DNA of 64,000 nucleotides from Mucilaginibacter_A sp050954285 (GCA_050954285.1 JBPBPL010000013.1:1-64000); one strand, 5' to 3'; counted from the stretch's first letter, positions 17,513 to 26,781 are shown. The notes: generated from the letters alone by a model not told the origin. Numbers and translations: made by a program.

Positions 17513-18688
17513 TTACTCGAAATATTCTTTCATCCGTTCGATAAAACTTTTTTCGTTTTTACCCGGATTTGGTTTGAAGTTTGGCGAATTCTGTAATTTT
17601 TCCAAAACGTCCCGCTCTTCCCGGCTCACAATTTTTGGCGTCCATATATTGATGTGCACCAATTGATCGCCGCGCTGGTAAGAATTAACTTCGGGAACAC
17701 CTTTGGATTTCAGGCGTAATATTTTTCCGCCCTGCGTGCCCGGATCAATTTTAATTTTTGCTTTTCCGTCAATTGTGGGCACCTCCACGCTGGTTCCTAA
17801 AACTGCATCTACAAAATTGACATGCAAATCGTAGATGATGTTGTTGCCATCACGCTTTAAAGTTTCATGCGGAATCTCCTCGATCAAAATAATCAAATCT
17901 CCCGGAACACCGCCACGAGGCGCTGCGTTTCCTTTGCCACTCATGCTCAGCTGCATACCTTCACTCACGCCAGCCGGAATATTGATGCTGATGGTTTCTT
18001 CTCCGCGAACAATGCCATCACCGTGGCAAACGTTACATTTTGAAGTAATAGTAGAACCTTCTCCGTTGCAGGTAGGGCAGGTGCTGGTGGTTTGCATCTG
18101 ACCTAAAATCGTATTCGTAACCCGGCGAACCGCACCAGAACCGCCACAGGTTTTACAGGTTTGGAATGATGCTTTATCTTTTGCGCCCGTGCCCTCGCAG
18201 GTTTCGCAAAGTACTTGCTTGTTTACTTTAACTTTCTTTTCAACGCCGTTCGCAATTTCTTCCAGCGTTAATTTTACTTTAATGCGCAGGTTTGTACCAC
18301 GCGTAACACGTTGTCCGCCACCACTTTGCCGGCCTCCGCCAAAAAAGCTTTCAAACGGACTACCGCCACCGCCACCAAAAATATCTCCAAACTGACTGAA
18401 AATATCTTCCATGTTCATGCCGCCCGGCCCACCTCCATAACCGCCGCCACCATTTGGAGATTGTGCATTGGCTGCATGTCCAAACTGGTCATAACGCTGG
18501 CGTTTATCCGGTTTGCTTAAAACCTCGTAAGCTTCGGCTGCTTCTTTAAAATTTTCTTCGGATTGCTTATCGCCGGGGTTTTTGTCCGGATGATATTTGA
18601 TAGCCATCTTGCGATAAGCCTTCTTGATTTCATCTGCATCGGCACCTTTTGCAACGCCCAGTATATCGTAATAATCTCTTTTTGCCAT
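17513..18688 (-). CDS. dnaJ: Chaperone protein DnaJ
   Basis: The 391-residue type I Hsp40 has an N-terminal J domain with HPD at about 33-35. A Gly/Phe-rich linker follows (about 75-125). Four zinc-finger repeats read CETCEGTG, CKTCGGSG, CPTCNGEG and CNVCHGDG, before the C-terminal substrate-binding domain. It stimulates DnaK ATPase and delivers unfolded clients in the cytoplasm. It lies downstream of grpE in the same direction, 90 bp apart, as a likely operon; dnaK is not in the window. Confidence 0.97.
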   Translation of the reverse strand: MAKRDYYDILGVAKGADADEIKKAYRKMAIKYHPDKNPGDKQSEENFKEAAEAYEVLSKPDKRQRYDQFGHAANAQSPNGGGGYGGGPGGMNMEDIFSQFGDIFGGGGGSPFESFFGGGRQSGGGQRVTRGTNLRIKVKLTLEEIANGVEKKVKVNKQVLCETCEGTGAKDKASFQTCKTCGGSGAVRRVTNTILGQMQTTSTCPTCNGEGSTITSKCNVCHGDGIVRGEETISINIPAGVSEGMQLSMSGKGNAAPRGGVPGDLIILIEEIPHETLKRDGNNIIYDLHVNFVDAVLGTSVEVPTIDGKAKIKIDPGTQGGKILRLKSKGVPEVNSYQRGDQLVHINIWTPKIVSREERDVLEKLQNSPNFKPNPGKNEKSFIERMKEYFE

Positions 18689-18778
18689 TTTCTTATCAGC
18701 TTCTAGCTAGCAGTAATCAGGTGTTCGCCAATATTATCAGCAATGATCCATCAACTAAAAACCATTACCTTTTTAAAT

Positions 18779-19399
18779 TTATGCGCCTACAACCACTTTT
18801 GCAAAGCGGATCACCTTATCATTTAATAAATATCCTTCTTCCAAAACATCCACAATTTTGCCTTTCAGCGAATCATCTGGCGCCGGAATATTGGTAACTG
18901 CTTCGTGTATATCCGCGTCAAAAAGCTGCCCTTTGGAAACCATTTCTTTCAAACCTTTTTGTACTAAAAGATTCTTCAACTTGCTGTACACCAAACTCAC
19001 GCCTTCTTTTACAGCAGAAACATCTTTTGCGTTTTCAATCGCACGACTTGCACGCTCAAAATCATCTAAAACCGGCAATAAAGACACAATTACATCTTTA
19101 CCAGCTGTTTGCAAAAGTTCTACACGCTCTTTGGTTGTACGGCGTTTATAATTATCAAACTCGGCATACAAGCGCAAAAATTTATCATTTGCAAGTGCCA
19201 GCTCTTCTTTTAGTTTATTTTCGGCAGTCGCGTCTTCTACAACATGCTCAGCATCAGAATTTTCTGTCTCATTTTTCTGGTTTTGGCGTGCTTCGTTTAC
19301 GTGCTGAAATTCATCAAAAATCTCGTCCATATTATTTGTTTTTTCTGCTGAAGTAGGATCTTCTTTTTTCATCTTCTTCAGGATGTCATTAAAATTCAT
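18779..19399 (-). CDS. grpE: Nucleotide exchange factor GrpE
   Basis: The 206-residue protein has an acidic variable N-terminus, then a long coiled coil. The conserved core reads LRLYAEFDNYKRR and ends with the beta domain GYLLNDKVIRFAKVVV. It releases ADP from DnaK. The frame continues 39 codons upstream, but ATG at 19399 gives the expected MNFNDILKKMKKE start. It sits directly before dnaJ, and the pair forms the DnaK co-chaperone operon. Confidence 0.95.
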   Translation of the reverse strand: MNFNDILKKMKKEDPTSAEKTNNMDEIFDEFQHVNEARQNQKNETENSDAEHVVEDATAENKLKEELALANDKFLRLYAEFDNYKRRTTKERVELLQTAGKDVIVSLLPVLDDFERASRAIENAKDVSAVKEGVSLVYSKLKNLLVQKGLKEMVSKGQLFDADIHEAVTNIPAPDDSLKGKIVDVLEEGYLLNDKVIRFAKVVVGA

Positions 19400-19618
19400 A
19401 ATGTAATTTTTTGGAGAACAAGTTTCCTGCCATGTAAAAAAAACCGTCAGGCTGTCAGGCAGTTGAAATGAAGGAGTTTTATTTTGTCTGGTTCTAAAAA
19501 TTGCGCCTGACAGCAAGTTGGCAGTACAACAAAATTTTATGCCGATAAAAACAGCATAGCATTTATGTTAAAAAATAGCTTATACAATTTAAAATGAGCT
19601 GTTTAAAAGTGTTTCATT

Positions 19619-20302
19619 CTAAAAAAACTCCACATTATCCATAATTTTTCCGTTTTCGCATTTGATTATACGGGACGGGAAAGTACGGATAATATGATAA
19701 TCATGCGTTGCTACCAGCACGGATGTTCCGTTAAGGCTAATCTGTTTCAGCAGCATCACAATTTCTTCGGAAGTATTTGGGTCGAGGTTTCCGGTTGGTT
19801 CATCGGCCAAAATCACTTCCGGCTCATTCAATAAAGCACGCGCAATTACTACGCGCTGCTGCTCGCCACCAGAAATTTCGTGTGGCATTTTCTTCAGTTT
19901 AGATCGTAAACCTACTTTTTCCAGCACATCGCGGATACGCTCGCTGATTTTAGCTTTATCTTTCCATCCCGTTGCTTTCAACACAAATTCCAGATTTTTT
20001 TCTACTGTACGATCAGAGAGCAACTGAAAATCCTGAAAAACGATGCCCAGTTTTCTTCGTAAAAAAGGTACATCTTTATTGGCCAGCGTTTTTAAATTAT
20101 AACCACCAGCATGTCCGTCACCATTGGTTAAATACAAATCACCGTATAATATTTTTAGCAAACTACTTTTGCCGGAGCCGGTCTGGCCAATCAGCCAAAC
20201 AAATTCGCCTTTATTAATTTCCAGGTTCACATCAGAAAGCACTAAATGTTTCTGCTGAAAAACGTCGATATGTTGAAGTTGTATGACGGTATTGCCAATC
20301 AT
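19619..20302 (-). CDS. ftsE: FtsE-like ABC transporter ATP-binding protein
   Basis: The 227-residue ATPase has Walker A GQTGSGKSS, signature ISGGEQQRV, Walker B VILADEPTG and the H-loop ATHDYH, with strong FtsE character (YDLYLTNG-like region, FQDFQLL Q-loop). FtsE works with the membrane protein FtsX to control peptidoglycan hydrolases at division. No ftsX lies next to it here. It starts two bases after a 67-residue conserved gene, so the two are co-transcribed. Confidence 0.88.
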   Translation of the reverse strand: MIGNTVIQLQHIDVFQQKHLVLSDVNLEINKGEFVWLIGQTGSGKSSLLKILYGDLYLTNGDGHAGGYNLKTLANKDVPFLRRKLGIVFQDFQLLSDRTVEKNLEFVLKATGWKDKAKISERIRDVLEKVGLRSKLKKMPHEISGGEQQRVVIARALLNEPEVILADEPTGNLDPNTSEEIVMLLKQISLNGTSVLVATHDYHIIRTFPSRIIKCENGKIMDNVEFF

Positions 20303-20304
20303 TT

Positions 20305-20508
20305 TTAAAGTTCCAGTTTTAATATTTGACCAAATGGCAGGTCTCTAACAATATTCATGATCTGTTCGGCTTTATCTGCCAGTCCCAATTTATCCAACGA
20401 TTTTTCTGGCCGGTCTACCCGAAAATAAGCCAGCAAAGTAAACTGCTCATCACGAAGCTGCACATAATCCGGTATTTTAGCCACTCCTTTTACTTTGATG
20501 ATGTACAT
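20305..20508 (-). CDS. Small protein of unknown function upstream of ftsE
   Basis: The 67-residue soluble protein has a pattern of two short strands and a helix (YVQLRDEQFTLLAYFRVD, then LADKAEQIMNIVRDLPFGQ). It has no signal peptide or membrane segment. The two-base spacing to ftsE and the clean start suggest a functional pair. I do not recognise the family. Confidence 0.65.
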   Translation of the reverse strand: MYIIKVKGVAKIPDYVQLRDEQFTLLAYFRVDRPEKSLDKLGLADKAEQIMNIVRDLPFGQILKLEL

Positions 20509-20591
20509 GTGCTGCCAAAGTTAAAATTTATACCAGTTTTTTCAGGTTGATTTTTGATTTTAAGCAGATGCTTCTTTTAGCACCTGAAAAT

Positions 20592-21614
20592 TTAAATGGC
20601 CTGCAAAAAATCCATTGTGTTTATGCCATCCGCATAATCCCAAAGTTGCGGATGCTGGCTTTCTCCAAAACCTACAACCTGAACTTGCTCAGTTAATTGT
20701 GTATTACTAACTACGCATTGTACCGCTTCCTGTTGCTGATTTAGTTTGAAGTTTACTTCTTCCAAATCAGCATAAAAATCATAAAACAAAACGGCCAGCG
20801 GCGAAGCAATTTTCTCGTCCTGCTTCAACAATAAAAAACCGTTATCCAGATGTTCGGCCCGATTTACTAAATAAATAGATTTGTTGTAATCGTAATTGTT
20901 GTTGTATTTATGGTGATTGATGATGGGTTGAAAAACCTCAATCGCCCTGAATAATTTTCCAAAATCATAACCCTCAGGCACCAGTATTTTGGAAACGCTA
21001 CGGCAGCCCAAGCCAAAATAATCAAAAATATCATGACCTAATTTTTGCAGATCAGCTTCACTTTCATCACCGGAAAGCACCGCCAAGCTGTTGCGGCTTT
21101 TACGGATGATGTTGGGCACTTTGCCAAAATAATATTCAAAATATCGCGACGTATTATTGCTGCCGGTGGCCATCACGGCATCAAAATTGGCTAAACGCTC
21201 GGTAAATTCATAGCGGCTGGTAAGTTCCGGCGCCAGCAAAACCAGTTGTTTTAAAATGTAACTAATTAAGCGTGAATCATTTGTAGAAGCCTTGATCATG
21301 GCAAAATGACCTGAAACCAACACACAAAGCACATCATGAAAACCCACTACTGGAATATTACCAGCTAGCACCAAGCCAACTTTTTTACCGGTAAAAACAG
21401 TACCGGCATCTTGGGGTAGCCAATGTTCCAAATCCTGAAAATTGAGCATTTTGCCAATAGCCTGCACCGCCTGCAGCACACTTTCGGGCGTAAACCAGGC
21501 GTTGTACTGGCGTTCGCGATCGATCAGTTGCAGTAATTCTTCTGAAGGATGCAACAATTTTTCGCCTAAGGCAGATAAGGTTTCCGAGAGGTTTAATTTA
21601 ATCAATTCTGACAT
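20592..21614 (-). CDS. Acyl-CoA reductase (LuxC family)
   Basis: The 340-residue protein of the aldehyde dehydrogenase superfamily has GNIPVVGFHDVL near the N-terminal nucleotide site and the LuxC-type catalytic cysteine in YFGLGCRSVSK near residue 205. It would reduce acyl-CoA to aldehyde with NAD(P)H. In Bacteroidota this gene often lies next to a ferredoxin gene, and here it is divergent from one. Its biological role in the group is not established; it is not in a lux operon. Confidence 0.88.
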   Translation of the reverse strand: MSELIKLNLSETLSALGEKLLHPSEELLQLIDRERQYNAWFTPESVLQAVQAIGKMLNFQDLEHWLPQDAGTVFTGKKVGLVLAGNIPVVGFHDVLCVLVSGHFAMIKASTNDSRLISYILKQLVLLAPELTSRYEFTERLANFDAVMATGSNNTSRYFEYYFGKVPNIIRKSRNSLAVLSGDESEADLQKLGHDIFDYFGLGCRSVSKILVPEGYDFGKLFRAIEVFQPIINHHKYNNNYDYNKSIYLVNRAEHLDNGFLLLKQDEKIASPLAVLFYDFYADLEEVNFKLNQQQEAVQCVVSNTQLTEQVQVVGFGESQHPQLWDYADGINTMDFLQAI

Positions 21615-21655
21615 ATAAATAGCAAAGCTTTAAAACTTGAAAAAGCAATTTTTGT

Positions 21656-21663
21656 TATCTTTG
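21656..21663 (+). promoter_or_regulatory. -7 promoter element of the ferredoxin gene
   Basis: TATCTTTG matches TAnnTTTG exactly. A TTG at 21637-21639, 16 bases upstream, is a plausible -33 element. The ATG lies 69 bases downstream. Confidence 0.65.
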
Positions 21664-21732
21664 CAATACGTTACGATACAGCAATTTCTTGTTTTATCGC
21701 AAATGTATCATTTAGCTTTTAAGGATTGAGTT

Positions 21733-22086
21733 ATGGCGATTAAAATTACTGATGAATGTATTAACTGTGGAGCCTGCGAACCGGAATGCCCGAACAATGC
21801 CATTTATGATGCCGGAGCAGCCTGGAAATTTTCTGAAGGAACTGCTTTAAAAGGAGTTATCGATTTTGGTGATGGTTCTACCTTAAATGCGGAAGAGCCA
21901 AATGCTGCCATTTCTGACGAGGTTTATTACATCGTTTCTGATAAATGTACGGAGTGCGTAGGTTTCCATGATGAGCCGCAATGTGCCGCTGTTTGTCCGG
22001 TAGATTGTTGCGTAGATGACGAAGACGTGCGTGAAAGTAAAGATGAACTGCTGGCCAAAAAATCATGGCTGCACATGGAAGGTTAA
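21733..22086 (+). CDS. 4Fe-4S dicluster ferredoxin
   Basis: The 117-residue protein has two cluster motifs. The first is CINCGACEPECPNN (CxxCxxCxxxCP). The second, CTECVGFHDEPQCAAVCPVDCC, carries the eight-residue insertion between its second and third cysteines that is typical of YfhL/Alvin-type ferredoxins. It transfers electrons in the cytoplasm. It is divergent from the acyl-CoA reductase, and has its own promoter and a strong terminator. Confidence 0.95.
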   Translation: MAIKITDECINCGACEPECPNNAIYDAGAAWKFSEGTALKGVIDFGDGSTLNAEEPNAAISDEVYYIVSDKCTECVGFHDEPQCAAVCPVDCCVDDEDVRESKDELLAKKSWLHMEG

Positions 22087-22106
22087 TTTAAAACAACATA
22101 AATTAG

Positions 22107-22138
22107 AAAGGGAATACAGTTTTGTATTCCCTTTTTTT
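22107..22138 (+). terminator. Terminator of the ferredoxin gene
   Basis: AAAGGGAATAC / GTATTCCCTTT stem with a six-base loop, followed by T7. Confidence 0.88.
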
Positions 22139-22148
22139 ATAGTTAAAA

Positions 22149-22940
22149 ATGCAATACGGAATTATAAATCTGGCAATTGTGCCTTTGCGGGAAACAGCCG
22201 CCCATGCTTCGCAACAGGTATCGCAACTGCTTTTTGGTGAGGATTTTAAGGTTTTGGAAACTGACGGACAGTGGCTAAAAATCAAAACCGAAAACGATCA
22301 TTACAAAGGTTGGATACAGGCCATCCAAAGCATATTGTTAGATAAAGGGGAATACGAAAACTTCAAGCAAAAACCGATATACCTGACACATGAGCCGGTG
22401 ACTGTTGTTCGAAGAACTGATCAAGATTCCAGGTTATTTTTACCAGCAGGAAGTTGTTTGCCGGTGATAACAGACCAGAAATTTAGTATTGGAAAAACAG
22501 TTTATGAAATGCAAAATCCAATCAAACTTAAAGAAACAGATTTGATTACTTATGCCAAAACGTATCTGAATACCCCATATTTGTGGGGCGGCCGAACGCA
22601 TTTTGGAATTGATTGTTCGGGATTTTCGCAGTCGGTTTTTCGGCAGAATGGCATTGAAATTAAACGTGATGCCTGGCAGCAAGCGGAGGAGGGAATTTTA
22701 GTTGATTTTCTGCAGGCTGCAAAACCTGGTGACTTGGCTTTTTTTGATAATGAAGCCGGACGGATTATACACGTTGGCATTATGCTGGATAATGAACAGA
22801 TTATCCACGCTTCCGGAAGCGTGAAAATTGACCGGATTGATGATCAGGGAATATTCTCTGCGGAACAAAAAAAATACACACACCAGTTACGTATCATCAA
22901 ACGCTTCTTTCAGTGCATAAAAAATGGAACTTTAACCTAA
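22149..22940 (+). CDS. NlpC/P60 (C40) cysteine hydrolase with SH3 domains
   Basis: The 263-residue protein has two SH3-like segments (about 1-120) and a C-terminal NlpC/P60 domain. The catalytic cysteine is C156 (DCSGFSQSV), the histidine H208 (IIHVGIML), and a third polar residue lies in IIHASGS. Such enzymes cut the gamma-D-Glu to diamino-acid bond of peptidoglycan stem peptides. No signal peptide is obvious, which suggests action on imported muropeptides in the cytoplasm. It starts just after the ferredoxin terminator. Confidence 0.9.
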   Translation: MQYGIINLAIVPLRETAAHASQQVSQLLFGEDFKVLETDGQWLKIKTENDHYKGWIQAIQSILLDKGEYENFKQKPIYLTHEPVTVVRRTDQDSRLFLPAGSCLPVITDQKFSIGKTVYEMQNPIKLKETDLITYAKTYLNTPYLWGGRTHFGIDCSGFSQSVFRQNGIEIKRDAWQQAEEGILVDFLQAAKPGDLAFFDNEAGRIIHVGIMLDNEQIIHASGSVKIDRIDDQGIFSAEQKKYTHQLRIIKRFFQCIKNGTLT

Positions 22941-22957
22941 ATTAAAGCTCCATTTTT
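22919..22957. terminator. Bidirectional terminator between NlpC/P60 and DUF4142 genes
   Basis: AAAAAATGGAACTTTAA pairs with TTAAAGCTCCATTTTTT (one wobble or mismatch depending on strand). The stop codon of the NlpC/P60 gene lies within it. Confidence 0.75.
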
Positions 22958-22976
22958 TTGTAGGTTAAAAACAGTA

Positions 22977-23588
22977 TTACATCATTTTTTTATCAATCGC
23001 CTTAATCATCATCAAGTGCTCTTTTAAAGTTGGCAAAGTGGTGCCAGCAAAAGATTTTAAATCAGCATCTTTTGCATCTTTAGCTTCGTCTGAAAATAAT
23101 TTTACATCTTTTTCATGATCATCAACCATGTTTTTTACATAAGCTTTGTCAAAATCTTTACCTGTTTTTTTGCTTAAATCATCCAAAACTTTTTGCTCAT
23201 CATTACCCAAAGCAGCTGGCAAAGTAATATTTTTTTGTTTTGCCAAAGCCATCAGTTTATCGTTTGCTTTGGTATGATCGGTAATCATTTTGGCAGCAAA
23301 AGCTTTAACATCTGCACTGGTAGCTTTTTGCTGGGCCAACTGTGCTATTTGTACCTCTGCCATACCGCCGTTTGCTGCTTTTACAGAAAAATCAGCATCA
23401 TCTTTATCGGTTTTCATTGCACCGCCAGCTACTTTAGCAGTAGTATCTGTTGATGACTTCATGCTGGAAGAATCTTTTTTGGAGTTTGAATCTGCTGCAA
23501 TAGTTGTGCTGCTTTTGCTGGAACTATTGCAAGCTTGCATAGCAAGTACTGTAGCACCGGCCAGGAATAATACATTTAATTTTTTCAT
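22977..23588 (-). CDS. DUF4142 lipoprotein
   Basis: The 203-residue protein has a lipoprotein signal (VLAMQAC). A Ser/Lys-rich linker follows, then the DUF4142 ferritin-like helical domain (about 70-200, DADFSVKAANGGMAEVQ, then KAFAAKMITDHTKANDKL). Members are frequent, often multicopy, in Bacteroidota and are linked to stress, but the reaction is unknown. ATG at 23588 is chosen because it begins the signal sequence. Confidence 0.88.
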   Translation of the reverse strand: MKKLNVLFLAGATVLAMQACNSSSKSSTTIAADSNSKKDSSSMKSSTDTTAKVAGGAMKTDKDDADFSVKAANGGMAEVQIAQLAQQKATSADVKAFAAKMITDHTKANDKLMALAKQKNITLPAALGNDEQKVLDDLSKKTGKDFDKAYVKNMVDDHEKDVKLFSDEAKDAKDADLKSFAGTTLPTLKEHLMMIKAIDKKMM

Positions 23589-23714
23589 TGGTTTTATAGT
23601 TTTAAGTAATCCTTTGTGGTTTGATAACATGACTAATAATCAGATTGTTTACGATAAAATAAATTAAGCGAAAAGAAATTTACCTGCTAAAAGAAGTATA
23701 TGGTTTAAATTCTT

Positions 23715-24623
23715 TCAGAAGGAAAAATCCCAAATCATTACCAGCTTATCATCGCTTACAGAAATTAATTTGCTGCCGTCCAAACTCCATGCAATTTTGT
23801 TGATGGACAACCGGTGCACCGGAAATCCTTTTTCACGACTAATGATTTTGTACAGTCTAAAATTATCCGCACCCCAAATTTTGATGCTTTTGTCCATACT
23901 GGCCGTAGCAAAATAAGGTTGAGTAGGGTGGAAGGCAATGCTGTTGATGGCAAACAGATGTGCTGGAATATTTTGAATGGGTTCGAAGGTTTTGCAATCC
24001 CAAACCTTTAATTGTGCATCCCGCGAACCAGAAACCAGGTAAGCCCCCGAAGGCGCATAAGCCAGCGAAAAAACAGGTAAAATATGGCCGGTTAAAGTTT
24101 TAATTAGTGTATAATCTTCCAAATCGTAAATGCGAATGCTGTTATCGCGGCAACCAAAAGCAACTTGTTTATTTGGAGTGGAAATACTGATGGCACGAAT
24201 GGTATCCGCAGAAACTGTAATGGTATGAACCAATTTTAGGTTTTCCAGATTCCAAACTGAAACAGAACCGTCTTCACTGGCCACCAATAATTCTTTTTTT
24301 TCGGGGATGGATTGGATATCGAAAATTGGTTTTTGGTGATGTTTTAAAGTTGAAATGATTTCTTGCCGAATAAAATCAAACACTAAAACCTCGCCATTAC
24401 GCAAGCCGGCAAATAAAAGCGGGTAGCCAGCCGGACAATGAATACTATAAACCGATGTAGCCACCGGAAACATCACCTTGATAAAAGCATTGTTTTTCAG
24501 GCTCCATTCTACCAAACCTTTATCATTCCCGGCGGTAAAAATAATGCCTGGCTTTTGCGAAACAGCTAAAGCGTAAATTGGGTTGTTATGGCCGGGAAGT
24601 TCTGCGGATTTTTCGACTTGCAT
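23715..24623 (-). CDS. WD40 repeat protein
   Basis: The 302-residue protein is a full seven-blade propeller. Repeats end in WD-like pairs such as VEWS, SVWN, RIYD, KVWD, KIWG and MIWD, preceded by GH turns. It starts at ATG 24623, 13 bases after the hisIE stop, so it is co-transcribed with the histidine operon. WD40 proteins are docking scaffolds; no other domain is present. A role in histidine biosynthesis is not suggested by any known family. Confidence 0.85.
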   Translation of the reverse strand: MQVEKSAELPGHNNPIYALAVSQKPGIIFTAGNDKGLVEWSLKNNAFIKVMFPVATSVYSIHCPAGYPLLFAGLRNGEVLVFDFIRQEIISTLKHHQKPIFDIQSIPEKKELLVASEDGSVSVWNLENLKLVHTITVSADTIRAISISTPNKQVAFGCRDNSIRIYDLEDYTLIKTLTGHILPVFSLAYAPSGAYLVSGSRDAQLKVWDCKTFEPIQNIPAHLFAINSIAFHPTQPYFATASMDKSIKIWGADNFRLYKIISREKGFPVHRLSINKIAWSLDGSKLISVSDDKLVMIWDFSF

Positions 24624-24636
24624 TTTCTGCAACTTA

Positions 24637-25218
24637 TTATTTATGCCTGGCTTCCAGATTCTTAGCGATTTTTTCCAGGCTGAGGTTTTTCTCACGCAGT
24701 AAAAACAGCAAATGGAAAACCAGGTCTGATGCTTCGTTTACCAGGTCAAATTCTGTTTCGGCCAAAGCGGCAATTACGGTTTCTACGCCTTCTTCGCCAA
24801 CTTTTTGCGCAATTTTATTCAAGCCTTTTTTGCGCATTTTATTAATGTACGAACCTTCCTGCGGGTTTTCGTAACGGTCGCTGATGATGTTTTCCAGTTG
24901 CAAAATAAAGTTTTGATTATATTCGGTTTGGAAGCAACTGCGCGAACCCGTATGACAAGTTGGGCCATCAGCTTTTGCTTTAATTAAAATCGTATCCTGA
25001 TCGCAATCCAGATATACTTCTTTTACATGCAAAAAATTGCCACTGGTTTCGCCTTTCGTCCACAAACGGTTTTTGGAACGGGAAAAGAAAGTAACTATAT
25101 TTTCAGCTTTGGTTTTATCGTACGCTTCCTGGTTCATATAACCCAGCATCAGCACTTCCAGCGTTTGTTCATCCTGAACGATTACAGGAATGAGACCGGT
25201 ATTTTTATCAAAATTCAT
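24637..25218 (-). CDS. hisIE: Bifunctional phosphoribosyl-AMP cyclohydrolase / phosphoribosyl-ATP pyrophosphatase
   Basis: The 193-residue fusion has an N-terminal HisI domain (about 1-105) with zinc and magnesium sites DCDQD and CHTGSRSC. The C-terminal HisE domain has EEGVE and NEASDLVFH. It catalyses steps 2 and 3 of histidine synthesis. It is the last biosynthetic gene of the his operon, 36 bases after hisF, with a copy of the dispersed motif in the gap. Confidence 0.96.
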   Translation of the reverse strand: MNFDKNTGLIPVIVQDEQTLEVLMLGYMNQEAYDKTKAENIVTFFSRSKNRLWTKGETSGNFLHVKEVYLDCDQDTILIKAKADGPTCHTGSRSCFQTEYNQNFILQLENIISDRYENPQEGSYINKMRKKGLNKIAQKVGEEGVETVIAALAETEFDLVNEASDLVFHLLFLLREKNLSLEKIAKNLEARHK

Positions 25219-25254
25219 AATTTTTTATTGCTAAAAGAAGCATTCTGTTTGTGA

Positions 25255-26010
25255 TCAGATCCTTACTTCAATACTATTCTGCTTCAACGTTTGCTTCAAA
25301 TCCGGAATCAAAATCTCCCCATAATGAAAAACCGAAGCAGCCAAAGCGGCATCAACACCAGCATTTTTAAAAACATCCACAAAATGCTGCTGGTTTCCTG
25401 CGCCGCCGGAAGCAATCAGCGGAATGCTGATCTGATCATTAATTTGTTTGAGAAACTCACAATCAAATCCAGCTTTTGTGCCATCATGATCCATGGAAGT
25501 CAGCAGGATTTCGCCTGCACCTCGGCTTTCTGCTTCTTTTATCCAGTTAAAAGTTTCGAGTTCTGTTGCGATGCGGCCACCGTTTAAATGCACCAGATTT
25601 TGATTGCCGACACGTCGCGTATCAACTGCAATTACCACAAACTGCACACCGAAAGTTTTAGCCAGCTCGTCAATTAGTTTTGGATTACGGACAGCTGCCG
25701 AATTGATTGAAATTTTATCAGCACCGGAATTTAATAAAATATCCGCATCAGCAATTTCATTAATGCCGCCGCCAATGGTAAACGGAATGTTTACGTTTCG
25801 GGCAACTGCTTTTACCAGTTCGACCATCGTTTTCCGCCGTTCGTGTGTGGCTGTTATGTCGAGAAAAACCAGTTCATCCGCACCTTGCTTCGAGTATTGC
25901 CAGGCCAGTTCTACCGGATCACCGGCATCGCGCAAATCAACAAAGTTTACGCCTTTTACAGTTCGGCCATCTTTTACATCCAGGCAGGGAACAATACGTT
26001 TAGCTAACAT
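25255..26010 (-). CDS. hisF: Imidazole glycerol phosphate synthase cyclase subunit
   Basis: The 251-residue beta/alpha-barrel has catalytic aspartates in PCLDVKDG and VIAVDTRRV. It closes the imidazole ring using ammonia delivered by HisH and releases IGP and AICAR. It lies six bases after hisA. Confidence 0.97.
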   Translation of the reverse strand: MLAKRIVPCLDVKDGRTVKGVNFVDLRDAGDPVELAWQYSKQGADELVFLDITATHERRKTMVELVKAVARNVNIPFTIGGGINEIADADILLNSGADKISINSAAVRNPKLIDELAKTFGVQFVVIAVDTRRVGNQNLVHLNGGRIATELETFNWIKEAESRGAGEILLTSMDHDGTKAGFDCEFLKQINDQISIPLIASGGAGNQQHFVDVFKNAGVDAALAASVFHYGEILIPDLKQTLKQNSIEVRI

Positions 26011-26016
26011 CTGCGG

Positions 26017-26781
26017 TTATAAACTTGCCATGGATTTTAAATTCCATTCCTGGATTTCCTCGATCGAGATCCGGTTTTCGTAGATTGCCTTGCCAACTAC
26101 GCAAGATTCTACGTTGATTTCACTCAGTTTTTCGATGTCTTCCATCGAGCTTACGCCTCCTGAAGCAATTAATTTTATAAAGGGAGAATGGTCCAGCAGT
26201 TTACTATAAAGCTCTACAGCTGCACCACCTAATTTGCCATCTTTATTAATATCGGTACACAAGAAACGAAAAAATCCCAGATGCAGGCACCGGTCTATAT
26301 AATCCATCAGTTTCACCGGCGAACTTTCCATCCAGCCAGAATATTTGATCACCTCATCCAACACGTCAATAGCAATGATAACATGGTCAGCGCAGTTTTT
26401 TTTGCCGATAAAAGAAGTACTCAGTTCATCCAAAAATGCAGGATTGGTAATGGCTTGCGTGCCCACAATTACCCGATGGATGCCAGCTTCGAGCAGTTCT
26501 TTTACTTTTTCAATGCTGCGTACACCACCTCCATATTGCACTTTCATAGCTGTTTTATGAATGATTTTAGCCAGATATTCCTGATTGCTGAAATCACCTT
26601 TAGCACCATTCAAATCAATAATGTGGATAAAATCTGTTCCGTTGGATTGATATCTTTCAATCATTTCTTCCAGCGTAACGTCGTAATTAGTTACCTGCTG
26701 ATAATCACCTTCACGCAAACGAACTACTTTTTTATCCAGAATATCAATGGCGGGAATGATGTACATTTTATTTTTTAACAT
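26017..26781 (-). CDS. hisA: ProFAR isomerase
   Basis: The 254-residue barrel enzyme has the IIPAIDIL start and catalytic aspartates in AIDIL and IIAIDVLDE. ATG at 26781 overlaps the hisH stop (TAATG); an in-frame ATG at 26766 gives MYIIPAIDI and is also plausible. It isomerises ProFAR to PRFAR. Confidence 0.96.
   Translation of the reverse strand: MLKNKMYIIPAIDILDKKVVRLREGDYQQVTNYDVTLEEMIERYQSNGTDFIHIIDLNGAKGDFSNQEYLAKIIHKTAMKVQYGGGVRSIEKVKELLEAGIHRVIVGTQAITNPAFLDELSTSFIGKKNCADHVIIAIDVLDEVIKYSGWMESSPVKLMDYIDRCLHLGFFRFLCTDINKDGKLGGAAVELYSKLLDHSPFIKLIASGGVSSMEDIEKLSEINVESCVVGKAIYENRISIEEIQEWNLKSMASL

Noticed and set aside
25604..26083. 159-codon and 165-codon frames antisense to hisF and hisA
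   Set aside because: Mirror images of conserved barrel enzymes with no sensible protein composition.
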